Assembly (NCBI GenBank): GCA_017517805.1 | Contig: JAFWYD010000008.1 | Span: 115,913 to 179,912 of the forward strand | DNA: 64,000 nt | Direction: 5' to 3' | Source of the DNA: Akkermansia sp. | Lineage (GTDB): Bacteria > Verrucomicrobiota > Verrucomicrobiia > Verrucomicrobiales > Akkermansiaceae | Shown: piece after piece, positions 27,601 to 34,706 of the stretch | Position numbering within the stretch: the stretch's first letter is position 1 | How the letters are laid out: each line of letters opens with the position of its first letter | Made by a program: the position numbers and the translations under genes | Notes under the pieces: model-generated | What the model was told of the DNA's origin: nothing | Databases searched by the model: none | The model's input: the letters and a program-made list of their open reading frames with translations, nothing else

Positions 27601-28318
27601 CATTGCCATGGATGGTGGTGTCTCTCTCTCAGCTCCCGGGGCAGATGCCGCTCTGACCGCCGTATCGAATGATGCCAAGGCAGGTTTGCAGAATAGTGAA
27701 AGCTTTGTCTTGCAGGGCATGGAGCTGATGAACGCAATCCTCACCGTGGATGCCGACTCTGCCACAACCGTGGAGATGCAGAATGTGCAACTCTGCCAGG
27801 TGGTGCTCAATCAGGGGTCTTTCTTGCTCCGGACCGCGCCTCCCTCTGTGACCCTGGCCGGTAGCGGCACCCCGACTTTATGCTATACTGTGGGGATCTC
27901 CGATATCACGAATGGTGCTACACTTACCTTGGTACCCGACTTCGGCGAACACATGACTGGAGCCATGGGAGTAGTGGATATTGAGTTTGTTCTCGAAGGA
28001 TTCCACACAGACCATGCCTACGCGGTCGGCACGCTGGCCGGACTGAAAGAAGCCTACGGAATCGAATTGGGCGGCATGCTGGGCGAACTGCTGCATCCGT
28101 CTGCCGGGGCAGACGGTGAGAATGGCTCTCTGAGTTTGCTCGGTTCCTCAAGCATGTCTTCCTCTCACACGTACTCAGTAAGTTATGGTGCCGGCACCGG
28201 AGATAATTCGGGGAATTTGGTAATCTCTATTTCCGCGGTGAACGTGCCGGAGCCGGTCACGAGCACTCTCGGCCTCCTGAGTCTGGCGGCATTTGCAGCT
28301 CGCCGTAGAAGAAGGTAA
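21638..28318 (+). CDS. Giant exported S6-type serine protease with autotransporter-like repeats and PEP-CTERM tail
   Basis: The ATG at 21638 gives a signal peptide ([20 protein letters not shown]) and 2,226 residues; an in-frame TTG at 21581 is less likely. Residues 28-330 resemble the peptidase S6 domain of IgA-protease/SPATE passengers. His is in VTVKHN (H110), Asp in GFDHKVTRL (D153) and the nucleophile in GDSGSP (S263), so the triad is complete. The rest is beta-helix-like, with passenger-type repeats such as [18 protein letters not shown] unit of about 240 residues is duplicated (25187-26638). Instead of a beta-barrel, the C-terminus has VPEP, a hydrophobic stretch and RRRRR, a PEP-CTERM signal for exosortase processing; a candidate exosortase is at 51089. 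It should be surface-anchored or released. The substrate is unknown. Confidence 0.85.
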   Translation: MKLSLPVALVKMLMVACAVVYSTVESATLNSDISLITYTDFGQNLGRYKTDETANALLLHLREQEGGVKIVYRNGESYTLDYNMPDFTGAKDHTATDMALGYNAIVTVKHNGVFNGSFTSSSIGADHGVFYQGIEYHDDSTLSFLHAPKSGFDHKVTRLSKVVTDVQTATLFSGTSEDLSNYMKVGDYVYRAGSGIMRLYDTETKTTSSLASYYVYVTGGIDRIDKLVESGPEVTIITNPAYNGKEFVPAEEPLPFGINSGDSGSPTFIYNKEMGRYEFIASASNGNGGESWHKGSIDFIRAQQSQYDKVVTATEGSAELHISKVSTPGETLAGGSSQKEVKTTPYSGWVTDAAGNHLKSFVGVRSGISTWSDLSALKDTADWYAYGNEYLNATPYAEEKKELIYADLFMTDNLVFEARTDRSKIVLDDTVDLGIGYAQFILGEGQGRARYDLSSGGDGSFQFNHAGYVIAEGVEVHTSLTGSADHMYEWRKVGEGDLHIEGKGKNDILLNVGGSGKTYLNRQDGYAAYNVLANTNSMVIISDTGQIARDFTFGHEGGVLDMHGNSMFWNNGNNAAADGFTIHALDEQAVVANLKSDSTTVLTWTQSGTHTFPGSFMDNGDDSRLQFVYQGGKDGKLTLHSIRTSLKASGSGMIVESGTLALAGTNTVHGQGSLNGRSSERYSHADDWHYADATSNVTVNNGAVFELDSHARLTGDIEVKSGGMFIMREGVKHDWEYIEGGEQLERTSAIASFHGLKGDVSLETGATLKLSTNSGTTAICSYNGVISGGGNVVVSHADTGSAYCLEGANTFTGSKTIERGGLIVEKLASLGNLNSSKWKVGTDGWIASHEGSVADLLSCLDSGSTGALALSADCEKLELSSHKGLHVGAETGKVINYGAVGTTEALEDVDGAWRFGGAGGELRVNYQLGGEADLLVHGAPDCTIVLNNENNDFTGTIKVQGALLQTKDLGNSVILENGQIHYTDTWEGQYSTSRISGTGTLGLKFTDDIDKNVLITDGDADVEICLLAGGVTLNQNELTRSLTLEDGTRIRMGKSISGTDGSRLIVAGKAELHGSDYSIASGVLCGAGELVNKSTGSVKIADMSNLASFTHDSAGNVTIEGGSVQSFTQKDGTVILAESVKADAITVNGGKLYINADKNNKQRITGAVTVDGGELCFSSAGTSDTLDYDAVSGVISVANGTLDFGTTRQTMGTWKLVLGDGACVTGDGDEINGAMDFNLTGSTIYATNGKSTISAVTRIRTSGLTGNSKNNLNFDVDKGATLTVSGCIQADAKSTERGQITKKGDGTLVLTERNCYDGGTSVSGGTLRTAELDYLGSGAVSVAAGARLEITAQSGAGEKTANISGSGTLALSFSKDSSLKVNLGGSFAGGLDISGAGTLNKSGEKSLQDNIRVSNGATLTFGGTDVLKHDIAAFYRKTMTVDGGVVDFGSTRQTIGTWDIALSNGAELKGSGESGLGALDYNIPDPTIYATSGENTISAVTRLRATNGNINLNYDVGKEASLTVTGLIHADNNTLNRGSITKKGAGLLVLTGANTYAGFTSVEEGELRINSLSALGSSSIEVNEGAVLRIDSEKGMEGFVCDRISGNGTVALRLSSAYGNTLSLGDSFQGETYVSGGNMTLNGASAGHTLRLAEGANLQFKGSESAAWDGNLVLEGTSLMHAASGADFTMNGSISGNGTYVSRGSGAVHFNGDVKLNRFEQTAADAAATVSFNGTTEMNTMIVSKGIVHINAKSELGSMTLAGGTVQIADEVKLNGDSRVDIRTGGHLLLADGAVLDRTNQVSSWIRGSLEVQKDAAARFVSVDDVHVSYDNAGNNGTIYLAENSSLELDVKGLYFYSGNSVQLESGSDLRLMNSYASFSNKGEDTASLIAANVGEKTGQQYSLNNANFELTGGHLKTTTDADVSMSNRLTRSSLEHAGGGTLTVNNGANTITSLEATGGDVKLAADMAVQSLSAAKGKSVSVAAGKSIAMDGGVSLSAPGADAALTAVSNDAKAGLQNSESFVLQGMELMNAILTVDADSATTVEMQNVQLCQVVLNQGSFLLRTAPPSVTLAGSGTPTLCYTVGISDITNGATLTLVPDFGEHMTGAMGVVDIEFVLEGFHTDHAYAVGTLAGLKEAYGIELGGMLGELLHPSAGADGENGSLSLLGSSSMSSSHTYSVSYGAGTGDNSGNLVISISAVNVPEPVTSTLGLLSLAAFAARRRRR
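25187..26638 (+). repeat. Tandem duplication of ~240 residues inside the giant protein
   Basis: Units 25187-25908 and 25909-26638 encode parallel strings: [12 protein letters not shown] / [31 protein letters not shown] / [19 protein letters not shown], and [12 protein letters not shown] / [12 protein letters not shown]. The match is clear at protein level but diverged at DNA level. Confidence 0.75.
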
Positions 28319-28365
28319 GTTGAAGCATGGACTCTTCTTATCGATAAATCAGTTAATTGTGGATA

Positions 28366-28392
28366 GCGTGGTGCCAAAAGGTGGCACCACGC
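28366..28392 (+). terminator. Hairpin after the giant protein gene
   Basis: A perfect 11-bp stem (GCGTGGTGCCA, 28366-28376, with 28382-28392) has a 5-nt loop. The T-run (ATTTTT near 28406) is displaced by about 14 nt, so it is only a probable terminator. Confidence 0.5.
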
Positions 28393-28587
28393 CCCGCAAA
28401 ACCGGATTTTTGCCCCCGTTCTGCTCCTGTTGCGTACGGTCAGATGGGGCTGTTTCCGGTTGACCTCATCCACCTTTTGTGGCGTGTTCGCACCTGAAGG
28501 TATGATGGGATGACTTTCACGGCTCCGTCTGTTCGCTCTATGGCGATATTCGATTTCGTTCCCATATATGTCTTTCTGTTTAGGGTT

Positions 28588-28624
28588 AAAAAGAACCGGG
28601 CTGGTCACCATTGACCAGCCCGGT
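28588..28624 (-). terminator. Rho-independent terminator of the accessory minus-strand genes
   Basis: A perfect 13-bp stem (ACCGGGCTGGTCA, 28595-28607, with 28612-28624) is followed on the minus strand by TTCTTTTT. It lies 43 bp past the stop of the 62-residue membrane protein gene. Confidence 0.88.
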
Positions 28625-28666
28625 GGTTCATCTATATATAACCCGGGAACGGGTGGATTTTCAAAT

Positions 28667-28855
28667 CTAAAGTTCCCCTTTGAAGATGAGGCGAAGTGCA
28701 ACGTAACATATGCCTGCTATGATTAGGAATATGATAATCAGTATTTTTTTTAGAAAGTTTGGTAATTTGCTATCCTTGACGCTATCTTTTGCATCCCATG
28801 CCCCTAACATAATCAGGCCGATAATGAAAATAAGGATTACTATTAATTTTCCCAT
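28667..28855 (-). CDS. Small two-helix membrane protein
   Basis: The 62-residue product has two hydrophobic segments (about 3-20 and 38-56) around a short charged loop (DAKDSVKDSKLPNF). No family is recognised. It is AT-rich like its neighbours, lies just before a strong terminator, and is likely the last gene of the accessory set. The start has no Shine-Dalgarno. Confidence 0.6.
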   Translation of the reverse strand: MGKLIVILIFIIGLIMLGAWDAKDSVKDSKLPNFLKKILIIIFLIIAGICYVALRLIFKGEL

Positions 28856-28984
28856 GTTGTGTGATGTTTTTGTTGTTGAGTTTTATTATCCAACTGCTCA
28901 AATACCATGTGAATATGTGAATGATTGTGAGTATGAAGATGGACGATGAGTAGTTTGTTGCAGTTTAAAGGAATGTTTCATGCT

Positions 28985-29962
28985 TTATTTGTGAGTAACT
29001 CGAACAGGTGGAAAGAAAGGGGTCCCGTAAGAGTTCTTCGATTTTTCTCCTGGAGTAAGTAAAATTTTTAGGATTACAAACCACGGGAGAATAATAAGGG
29101 GGAACAAAATAAGAAGATCGAACATGCATGCAATGGTGAACGCAAAAATTGAAATTATTAACCAAGGAAGCAAGATAAAACCGGAATGATTGCAGTCATG
29201 CAGACGTCTGATAGTGGCTGATATGAAGGCAATAGTAAGGGCTAATAAATATAAGATTAGCAATACAGCCATTATGGAAAGAATAATAACTATAAATATA
29301 CGATCTTTGGATGACCATTCTTTGCTTAATATATGCACCCATGTTACTATTCCGGTAGGAACGGTACACATGAATGCATAAATCAGACAAAAGATCGTAT
29401 ATTCAGAACAACATGAGCGCCCTGATATTTGAAACATGTGTTTCATGCAGCTCTTATAGGCATTGGCTATATTCCAGTGTTTTCCGTTGGGGGATGGAGA
29501 GAGTGGTGGCAGCTGACTTTCTCCGTATTTGTTGGGCTGCTGCTTACCGGGGAGACATCCGATGATGATACTGAGAGTAAGATAGACCACATATCCTGCC
29601 TGAAGATTGATCATCCATGATGATAATAACATGAAGAAAATCCCCGCTACAAGGTAAACTTCACTCAGCCCTAGGTCGTGCAGACGACGCGTTGCGACGG
29701 AGAAGGCCGCGATAAATAATAAACACTGTAAACAGACAAAGAAAAATAGTAAGCCGAAGTATTCTATGAAAAAAAATTCAATTGCGGGGGGGATGAATAA
29801 TAAAATGATTAATGACAATATAGGTAAAGACTGGATGTACCAGTATTCAATTCTGCCTGCTCGACCTTCAATTTGCGCTAGTCGACCAACACTGGTGAAA
29901 AATGCATTTATAATTCCCCATTTGGGAATGAATGTGCCGTGTTGAAATTGTTGGTTATTCAT
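28985..29962 (-). CDS. Double DUF805 membrane protein
   Basis: The 325-residue protein contains two DUF805-like domains in tandem. Each opens with a GR-type aromatic segment and carries the arginine/HD motif: RRLHDLGLS near 92 and RRLHDCNHSGF near 248. Each ends with the N-x-YG pattern (NKYGESQLPP near 145; NSYGTPFFPP near 314). Four or so hydrophobic helices lie in each half. DUF805 proteins are inner-membrane proteins of unknown function, usually single-domain, so the tandem form is unusual. The gene is markedly AT-rich compared with the core genes around the window. Confidence 0.78.
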   Translation of the reverse strand: MNNQQFQHGTFIPKWGIINAFFTSVGRLAQIEGRAGRIEYWYIQSLPILSLIILLFIPPAIEFFFIEYFGLLFFFVCLQCLLFIAAFSVATRRLHDLGLSEVYLVAGIFFMLLSSWMINLQAGYVVYLTLSIIIGCLPGKQQPNKYGESQLPPLSPSPNGKHWNIANAYKSCMKHMFQISGRSCCSEYTIFCLIYAFMCTVPTGIVTWVHILSKEWSSKDRIFIVIILSIMAVLLILYLLALTIAFISATIRRLHDCNHSGFILLPWLIISIFAFTIACMFDLLILFPLIILPWFVILKILLTPGEKSKNSYGTPFFPPVRVTHK

Positions 29963-30008
29963 GGTGATTTAATGTATAAAAATGTTATGAAACTGTGATA
30001 AATCTATG

Positions 30009-31016
30009 CTATAAATCGGCTTTGCCATACTGAAGAAGGCGTATGATACGATGCTCTTGATTTTTTCTAGGGGTGGATTGTTTATATATATCTAATGCTG
30101 TTTGCCCCTTTTTATTTACTGCTGACACATCGGCACCAGCTTCAATGAAATCATATATAAACGTACACATGCGTCTTTGCACATCTAACATCAGGTGTGT
30201 GTTTCCTTGTTTGTCCGTTATGTGTACCATTTCTTCTTTCATGAGCGGATGTAATGCATGAAAAAAACTACGCTCATAGATTGATGCGGCATCTTTTTTC
30301 CATAGCGTCATGAATGGAGTTTCTCCCTGGTTATTTTGGAGCATAAGCGCGGGAGCCAGCTCTGTGAATAATTCGTCGTACCACTCGGTAACATGTAAAT
30401 CATGAACTTTGGCCAACTGCACATCGAGCCGATTATGGTATTCTAATGTTGACAGCTTTATGCGTCTTGAGATTTCTTCGATAAAAAGATAGTGCAAAAT
30501 GCCGTTGCCTTTGTTATCTTGCGCTAAAATATCTGCGCCTTCACTAATGTAACATTGTATGGCGCTCCAATCGTCGCTCTCCATCAAGCCCGTTATTTTT
30601 CGATTTTTAAATATCTTTTTCGCAAGTTTTAATAAAGGCGTTCTTCCGTATTTGTCTCTTGTGTTAATATCAGCACCGAGGTCACATAATCTCTGTACGC
30701 TTCTTTGCTCAATATCATTATCCCACAATAGTTTGTTTGTTCGTGAATGAAAATGCATGAGCATAATCATTATTACAATGATAATCAGTGCTGTTGATTT
30801 CATTGTGCTCTTTTTTGATTGAGACTCAGAAGTTACATCTTCTTCCCATGTGTTCTCCTGAAATGATTCATGTATTGGAATCCATTCATTCAACCCTTCG
30901 CGCCAGACCTGGGTATCCGGTGGATACACCCCTTGGACGTAACACGCCTGAATCATGGCTTCAGGGTACGGGCCTTCTTGAGTCCCATCAGGTTTGCAGA
31001 TATAATATTGTTTCAT
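30009..31016 (-). CDS. GYF_2-domain / ankyrin-repeat membrane protein
   Basis: Residues 1-50 (YYICKPDGTQEGPY...WREGLNEWIPI) form a GYF_2 (DUF4339) domain, often seen at the N-terminus of bacterial membrane proteins. A single hydrophobic helix lies at about 73-88. The C-terminal part has ankyrin-type repeats: LGADINTRDKYGRTPLL, GADILAQDNKGNGILHY, QNNQGETPFM and AGADVSAVNKKGQTALD. With the helix as anchor, the two ends would lie on opposite sides of the membrane. The function is unknown; a protein-binding role is inferred from the ankyrin repeats. It is AT-rich and co-directional with the double DUF805 gene, 46 bp away. Confidence 0.8.
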   Translation of the reverse strand: MKQYYICKPDGTQEGPYPEAMIQACYVQGVYPPDTQVWREGLNEWIPIHESFQENTWEEDVTSESQSKKSTMKSTALIIIVIMIMLMHFHSRTNKLLWDNDIEQRSVQRLCDLGADINTRDKYGRTPLLKLAKKIFKNRKITGLMESDDWSAIQCYISEGADILAQDNKGNGILHYLFIEEISRRIKLSTLEYHNRLDVQLAKVHDLHVTEWYDELFTELAPALMLQNNQGETPFMTLWKKDAASIYERSFFHALHPLMKEEMVHITDKQGNTHLMLDVQRRMCTFIYDFIEAGADVSAVNKKGQTALDIYKQSTPRKNQEHRIIRLLQYGKADL

Positions 31017-31196
31017 AGTGGTGCGTGATTAGAAATGTTTGTTGTTGCTGTATTATGAATGGCGGAAATTATTAGCGTGGGAGGATATGCCGGAGCCTCC
31101 ATACTGCGGGCAGACTATTTTATATCTGCTGTTGTGGTAGTTCCATCGGCCCGGGTCACCGGGGTATGATGCGCCTAACATGGTGATGATTAGTTA

Positions 31197-32531
31197 TTAA
31201 GTGGTTGAGCTGTTAATCAGCTGCTCAATGTCTTCCTGCTGCTTATTCAGCATGGCGGTGATATCGTCTTTTGCGTCTACAGGAAGCGTTGCCGCAGGGA
31301 GTTCCGGAGCCATGGAGTTCAGAAGAGAGGAGAGGGCTTCCATGGAAGAGGCCAGACGCCCCTGAATTTCAGATGCCTGTTTTGCGGTCAATTCCTCAAT
31401 GGAGCGCTGGCAGGTGGCATATGCTTCCCATGCCTCGCGGAATGAGGTCGATTCCATGCAGGATTCCAATGTGACACGGAAGATGTCGGGCTTATATTCA
31501 TGCACCTTTGCCTCTCCGGAAATGATGGATTTACAAAGCTCATGGAAGCAGAACCCTGCTGCCAGTCCCAGGGAAAGAAAGGGAGAAATGGCACCGGCGC
31601 CCCCTAGTATAGCTGCTCTCCCTCCGGTGATGAGTGCCTTCTGAATACGTTGAGAAGTAGATTGTTTTCTGGATAAGAACAGCGATATTCCTATCCCAAT
31701 AATGGAGCCACCCAAAACGGCTCCAAAAAACTCCTCGATACTGGTGACCATTTCATCGATGGCCAGTTGAATCGTGTTGAAGGTGCGAATTGCGCCCGAT
31801 ACTGCATTCTCTATGGCAGCAGCAACCAATAGTGGATTGTGTACAGTTATTCCAGTACTGGCGGTTAGAATAAAATGGGGTAAGTTTAATCCTGCTGCCA
31901 ACTCGATTGCGCCTTCACCAAATGTGTCGAAAGCTGTCCATCCATCAAGCGTGCCTCCATTCATGGCTGCGATTAAGTCAGAGTGGCCCTCTGCGACTGC
32001 CATGATTCCAATGCCCCCTTGTAAGGCTTCATCAATGTTAATGCAAAGAAGCCCGGAATTAATGCTATAGTCTTTAAACAGATCCAATATATGCGGACCT
32101 ATGCCCAGGGGGTCGCTCTTGATCAGCGAGCGAGCATCTTTAAATAAATCTAACACATGCGAACCAATACCATTGGCAGATAAGCCGGGGATTGGGATGC
32201 CATCGGTTGTAGGAAAATCAGTCAGCAGAATATGTCCTGCCTGGTGTAGAGCTCCGCCTGGGTCGGTAGCGATACGCGGTAATACATCCGTTAGCAAGTC
32301 ATGGCCTTCTTTCCATCTGTGCCATCTCCCGTCCAAACAGTCAGCTATGGGGTCTGATGCCAGTCCGGGGAAAGCGTTATCTACAAACTTGCGGATGACT
32401 TTAGAGTCGAGTTCTGCATACCAATAATGGCCTGCCATCCCCATTGTTTGGATGAGAGCATTGCCTATAGTGAATCCGTCCATATGCAGCGTAGTGAGTG
32501 GGTGCCCGGTTGAGCACCCGCTGATAAGCAT
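31197..32531 (-). CDS. Unknown large protein of accessory cassette, Gly-rich hydrophobic segments
   Basis: This 444-residue protein belongs to no family I can name. Its ATG overlaps the stop of the upstream gene (TAATG), which supports this start and suggests translational coupling. Residues 1-200 look soluble and hold a near-repeat (GIGSHVLDLFKD / GIGPHILDLFKD). The middle has several long hydrophobic, glycine-rich segments (about 205-245, 255-275, 290-330), and the C-terminal 100 residues look like coiled coil. Insertion of the middle part into membranes is possible; a pore-forming or effector role is only speculation. It is the last gene of the 33.8-31.2 kb cassette. Confidence 0.65.
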   Translation of the reverse strand: MLISGCSTGHPLTTLHMDGFTIGNALIQTMGMAGHYWYAELDSKVIRKFVDNAFPGLASDPIADCLDGRWHRWKEGHDLLTDVLPRIATDPGGALHQAGHILLTDFPTTDGIPIPGLSANGIGSHVLDLFKDARSLIKSDPLGIGPHILDLFKDYSINSGLLCINIDEALQGGIGIMAVAEGHSDLIAAMNGGTLDGWTAFDTFGEGAIELAAGLNLPHFILTASTGITVHNPLLVAAAIENAVSGAIRTFNTIQLAIDEMVTSIEEFFGAVLGGSIIGIGISLFLSRKQSTSQRIQKALITGGRAAILGGAGAISPFLSLGLAAGFCFHELCKSIISGEAKVHEYKPDIFRVTLESCMESTSFREAWEAYATCQRSIEELTAKQASEIQGRLASSMEALSSLLNSMAPELPAATLPVDAKDDITAMLNKQQEDIEQLINSSTT

Positions 32532-33097
32532 TATTTTTGCTCAAAATCACGAACTTCCCAGAGTTCAGCTATGGTTTTTTTGAGAGTTTCCCGCAATGTG
32601 GCTTCAGCTTTGTCAGATAAATCAGTCGGATCTTTTGCAGCATAAGCAAAGTACGCGGCAATGCCGAACAAGCCAATGCCTCCAACTACGAGTACTATAG
32701 GACCGAAAACCGCGCCTCCTACGAAGAACGCTACTACGGTGTCCAAAACAGTTGCAGTCCATCCCAGTGCTATGGCAACGCCAGAAAGAATTGTGGCGAT
32801 ACCAGCCAATCCTGCAAGCAGAGCTATTGCCATTTTAAGGTGCTTAATCCTTATCCATATACTGGGAGACACAACTGCTAAGGCTAAATGGCAGGCTGCC
32901 TCGATAGGTTTGGGAACCTCCGTCGTTTGCATGTATTCACAGTAAGATTGTTTTACCGCGTCGCAGAGATCGTTAAAGTCTGTGTAGTTAAGGTATTGTT
33001 TCTCCACTGGCTTTTTGGCCAGAATTTGATGCTTCTTTACAGTGATGATTTGGTTCATCTTTGTTTGAAGTTCGGTTAGTGATTTTGGCTTTTCCAT
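32531..33097 (-). CDS. Unknown membrane protein of accessory cassette
   Basis: The 188-residue protein has a charged N-terminal 80 residues and then three hydrophobic segments (about 83-108, 112-132 and 133-153) rich in Gly, Ala and Val, followed by an acidic helical tail. No family is recognised. It overlaps the preceding small gene by 22 nt and the following gene by 1 nt, so the cassette is translated as a unit. Its membrane topology suggests it could partner the 444-residue protein encoded next. Confidence 0.65.
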   Translation of the reverse strand: MEKPKSLTELQTKMNQIITVKKHQILAKKPVEKQYLNYTDFNDLCDAVKQSYCEYMQTTEVPKPIEAACHLALAVVSPSIWIRIKHLKMAIALLAGLAGIATILSGVAIALGWTATVLDTVVAFFVGGAVFGPIVLVVGGIGLFGIAAYFAYAAKDPTDLSDKAEATLRETLKKTIAELWEVRDFEQK

Positions 33098-33297
33098 GGT
33101 GTGTTCTTTCTAGTTGTGTGTGTTTGTGGGGAAATGGTGTTCGTTTTGTGAAGCGGGGGACGGGCTTTCCTGAGAGCCTTTTTCTCCTTAATTTTTTTTC
33201 CAATCTTGTCTATAAGAACGGGGGCTTTTTCTATGGCGATGGGGACAAGAACTTGAACCGCAATATACTTTAGTATTGGAATGATGGGAATGGCCAT
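33076..33297 (-). CDS. Small amphipathic basic protein of accessory cassette
   Basis: The 73-residue protein begins with a hydrophobic/amphipathic stretch (MAIPIIPILKYIAVQVLVPI), continues as a Lys-rich helix (IGKKIKEKKALRKA) and ends in a Pro/Thr/Asn-rich tail. It is not a typical secretion signal. The gene overlaps the 188-residue protein gene by 22 nt. Small size lowers confidence, but order, strand and overlap fit the cassette. Confidence 0.5.
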   Translation of the reverse strand: MAIPIIPILKYIAVQVLVPIAIEKAPVLIDKIGKKIKEKKALRKARPPLHKTNTISPQTHTTRKNTPWKSQNH

Positions 33298-33318
33298 AGC
33301 GTTGATGTTCCAAATGGG

Positions 33319-33573
33319 TTAATTTTGCGATTCTGCGGGAGGCGATTGAGCAGGAGGCAGCTGTTGCTGTGTTTTAGGCAGACCATTGATCATGAGGTTA
33401 ATGGATGTTTGTTTGGTTACTCTGATAACTTTGTCCTTAACCGTTTCACCTGGCCGGGGATTGGCGAGAACGTCAGCGATGTTTATTGCGACAACCTTGG
33501 CGGCTTCTTTGAGAATTGGAAGTGCCTTTTGTGCAAGGTTTGTTAGTTTGGAGGAATTTGTATTTGTGCTCAT
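33319..33573 (-). CDS. Small helical protein with Pro/Gln-rich tail, accessory cassette
   Basis: The ATG at 33573 gives an 84-residue protein (MSTNTNSSKLTNLAQKALPI...) with one or two amphipathic helices followed by a tail rich in Pro and Gln. The frame is open upstream to 33753, but that extension is low-complexity Pro/Ala and overlaps the preceding gene. No family is recognised. It lies 21 bp upstream of the 73-residue gene. Confidence 0.5.
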   Translation of the reverse strand: MSTNTNSSKLTNLAQKALPILKEAAKVVAINIADVLANPRPGETVKDKVIRVTKQTSINLMINGLPKTQQQLPPAQSPPAESQN

Positions 33574-33604
33574 GTTATGTATGTGGTGGAGTGGCAAAAT
33601 CTGT

Positions 33605-33838
33605 TCAACCCGGGCAGCGGGTGGAATTGTGGCGCTGGCAGGGGACGGAGGGGAAGGTGGTGGATGGTGCCGGAGTGGTGGAGCAGGTGGTGCGGGAGGT
33701 GGATTCCCGGCTGCGGCGGTTGCAGATGCCGAAGAGGATGCCTTGGAGCACATCCTGCGGGTCGAGGTTGAGCGCGCTGGCCAGGGCGCATACGGTGCGT
33801 CCTGCTGGGGAATCAGTGGATATCTCGATGGTTTTCAT
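33605..33838 (-). CDS. Possible small protein opening the accessory cassette
   Basis: The first 40 residues (MKTIEISTDSPAGRTVCALA, then a short helix) look like a folded domain, while the rest is Ser/Thr/Pro/Arg-rich. The 5' end lies directly downstream of a TATAAT box and an operator-like palindrome and is divergent from the HTH gene at 34002. That position, more than its sequence, supports the call. The GC-rich second half also has open frames in other phases, so this could be a leader or a decayed gene. Confidence 0.4.
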   Translation of the reverse strand: MKTIEISTDSPAGRTVCALASALNLDPQDVLQGILFGICNRRSRESTSRTTCSTTPAPSTTFPSVPCQRHNSTRCPG

Positions 33839-33856
33839 CGCGCGTGAGGGTACTTG

Positions 33857-33906
33857 TGTATAGTATTATACAGCCTGTATGTTGGATTATGATGCAAACT
33901 ATACAG
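33857..33906. promoter_or_regulatory. Operator-like palindrome cluster between cassette and HTH gene
   Basis: TGTATA-GTAT-TATACA (33857-33872) overlaps ATACAG-C-CTGTAT (33868-33880), and a further TATACAG half-site lies near 33900-33906. On the minus strand this includes TATAAT, a likely -10 box for the cassette. The HTH protein encoded at 34002 is the natural candidate to bind here. Confidence 0.55.
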
Positions 33907-34001
33907 AGTGTCAAGGTGGAAATGAATTTGTTAGGAGCGAATCGCACTTTTGGTAGCATTTCCTTCTTGATATTGGGCATGAGCTTGCTTAGAATGAGTG
34001 C

Positions 34002-34304
34002 ATGTGCGACAGTCAGGAGCTTCAGGAGTGGATGCGTGAGCGTGGTATCAGCCAGACCGTGCTCGCGAAGCGACTGCAATGCACCCGGAGCACCATAAAC
34101 CGCATCCTGAACGGCAAGAGTAAGCCCAGCCCCATGCTGAAGGCCCGCATCCGGGAGCTGATGGAGGAGGGGGAGGGTACTATTACAGCCGTGGTGCCGG
34201 ATGAGATGGAGGCCATGCTGCGCCAGTGGGCGGAGGAGGCACACCTGAGCATTCAGCAGCTGCTGGATGATCTGCTGGCCAGGCTGCCCAAGGCCGGGAA
34301 GTAA
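34002..34304 (+). CDS. XRE-family HTH regulator
   Basis: The 100-residue protein has a classical Cro/C1-type helix-turn-helix at about residues 5-55 (WMRERGISQTVLAKRLQCTRSTINRILNGK). A second helical part (about 65-98) probably mediates dimerisation. It is divergent from the five-gene cassette, with an operator-like cluster between, so it probably represses that cassette and perhaps itself. That is inferred from arrangement. Confidence 0.8.
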   Translation: MCDSQELQEWMRERGISQTVLAKRLQCTRSTINRILNGKSKPSPMLKARIRELMEEGEGTITAVVPDEMEAMLRQWAEEAHLSIQQLLDDLLARLPKAGK

Positions 34305-34493
34305 GTTGCCTTTCCTGATGATTCCGGTCTCTCTCTGTTAGTTTTCCATGGGGTTGGCTGTAGCACATGAACATACCCGAAAAAGCGGGGTGCCATGTGG
34401 GGTACCATGAGGGGTACAAAAGGGGCACCAATTGGGGGCACTTTGCTATGTCGCGGTATGTAGCACTATGTATGCAGAAACCCTTAAACGACA

Positions 34494-34523
34494 ATGACCC
34501 GCAGGCCTGAACCTGCGGGTCAT
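34494..34523 (-). terminator. Hairpin downstream of tRNA-Leu
   Basis: A perfect 12-bp stem (ATGACCCGCAGG, 34494-34505, with 34512-34523) lies 18 bp past the tRNA 3' end. The following minus-strand bases (TGTCGTTT) give only a weak T-run. Confidence 0.6.
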
Positions 34524-34540
34524 GTTACTGTGTTTTTGCG

Positions 34541-34622
34541 TGCTCGAAGGGGGACTCGAACCCCCACGGGTCTCCCCATTAGATCCTTAGTCTAACGCGT
34601 CTACCAATTCCGCCATCCGAGC
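34541..34622 (-). tRNA. tRNA-Leu (anticodon AAG)
   Basis: The 82-nt sequence folds as a class II tRNA. The acceptor is GCTCGGA/TTCGAGC with discriminator A, the D-arm has GGAATTGGTAGA, the variable arm is long, and the T-arm has GGTTCGAGTCC. The anticodon stem TTAGA/TCTAA encloses the loop CTAAGGA, so positions 34-36 read AAG, with G at 37. CCA is not encoded. An AAG anticodon is unusual in bacteria, which normally use GAG for this codon box. Confidence 0.95.
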
Positions 34623-34652
34623 ATTACTTGGTTTCGCACTGGGTGCGGGGGG

Positions 34653-34702
34653 AATATACACCAGTGTGCGGAGCATTGCAAGACTTTTTTTGAGAAAAAC
34701 GC
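34653..34702 (-). promoter_or_regulatory. tRNA-Leu promoter with upstream AT-rich box
   Basis: TTGCAA (34676-34681) and TATATT (34653-34658) are spaced by 17 bp on the minus strand. Directly upstream (34680-34702) is an AGACTTTTTTT...GAGAAAAA box nearly identical to one before gdhA. Confidence 0.65.
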
Positions 34703-34706
34703 AAAT

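Larger units (their letters stand above)
28319..28666. other. 348-bp gene-free stretch between convergent genes
   Basis: It holds two hairpins (28366-28392 and 28588-28624) and no convincing gene. A 172-codon minus-strand frame crossing it is judged spurious. Confidence 0.6.

Noticed and set aside
28183..28701. A 172-codon minus-strand frame overlapping the end of the giant protein gene
   Set aside because: It crosses two hairpins and the PEP-CTERM coding region, has no family similarity, and overlaps the 62-residue membrane protein gene.
33813..34244. A 143-codon minus-strand frame antisense to the HTH gene
   Set aside because: The HTH protein on the plus strand has clear family motifs; this frame is its shadow plus intergenic operator DNA.
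34183..34494. Possible integrase C-terminus next to tRNA-Leu
   Set aside because: The frames here show only a Gly/Pro/Tyr-patterned string and no catalytic Arg-His-Arg-Tyr block, so no pseudogene is called; it is kept only as a hint in the island finding.
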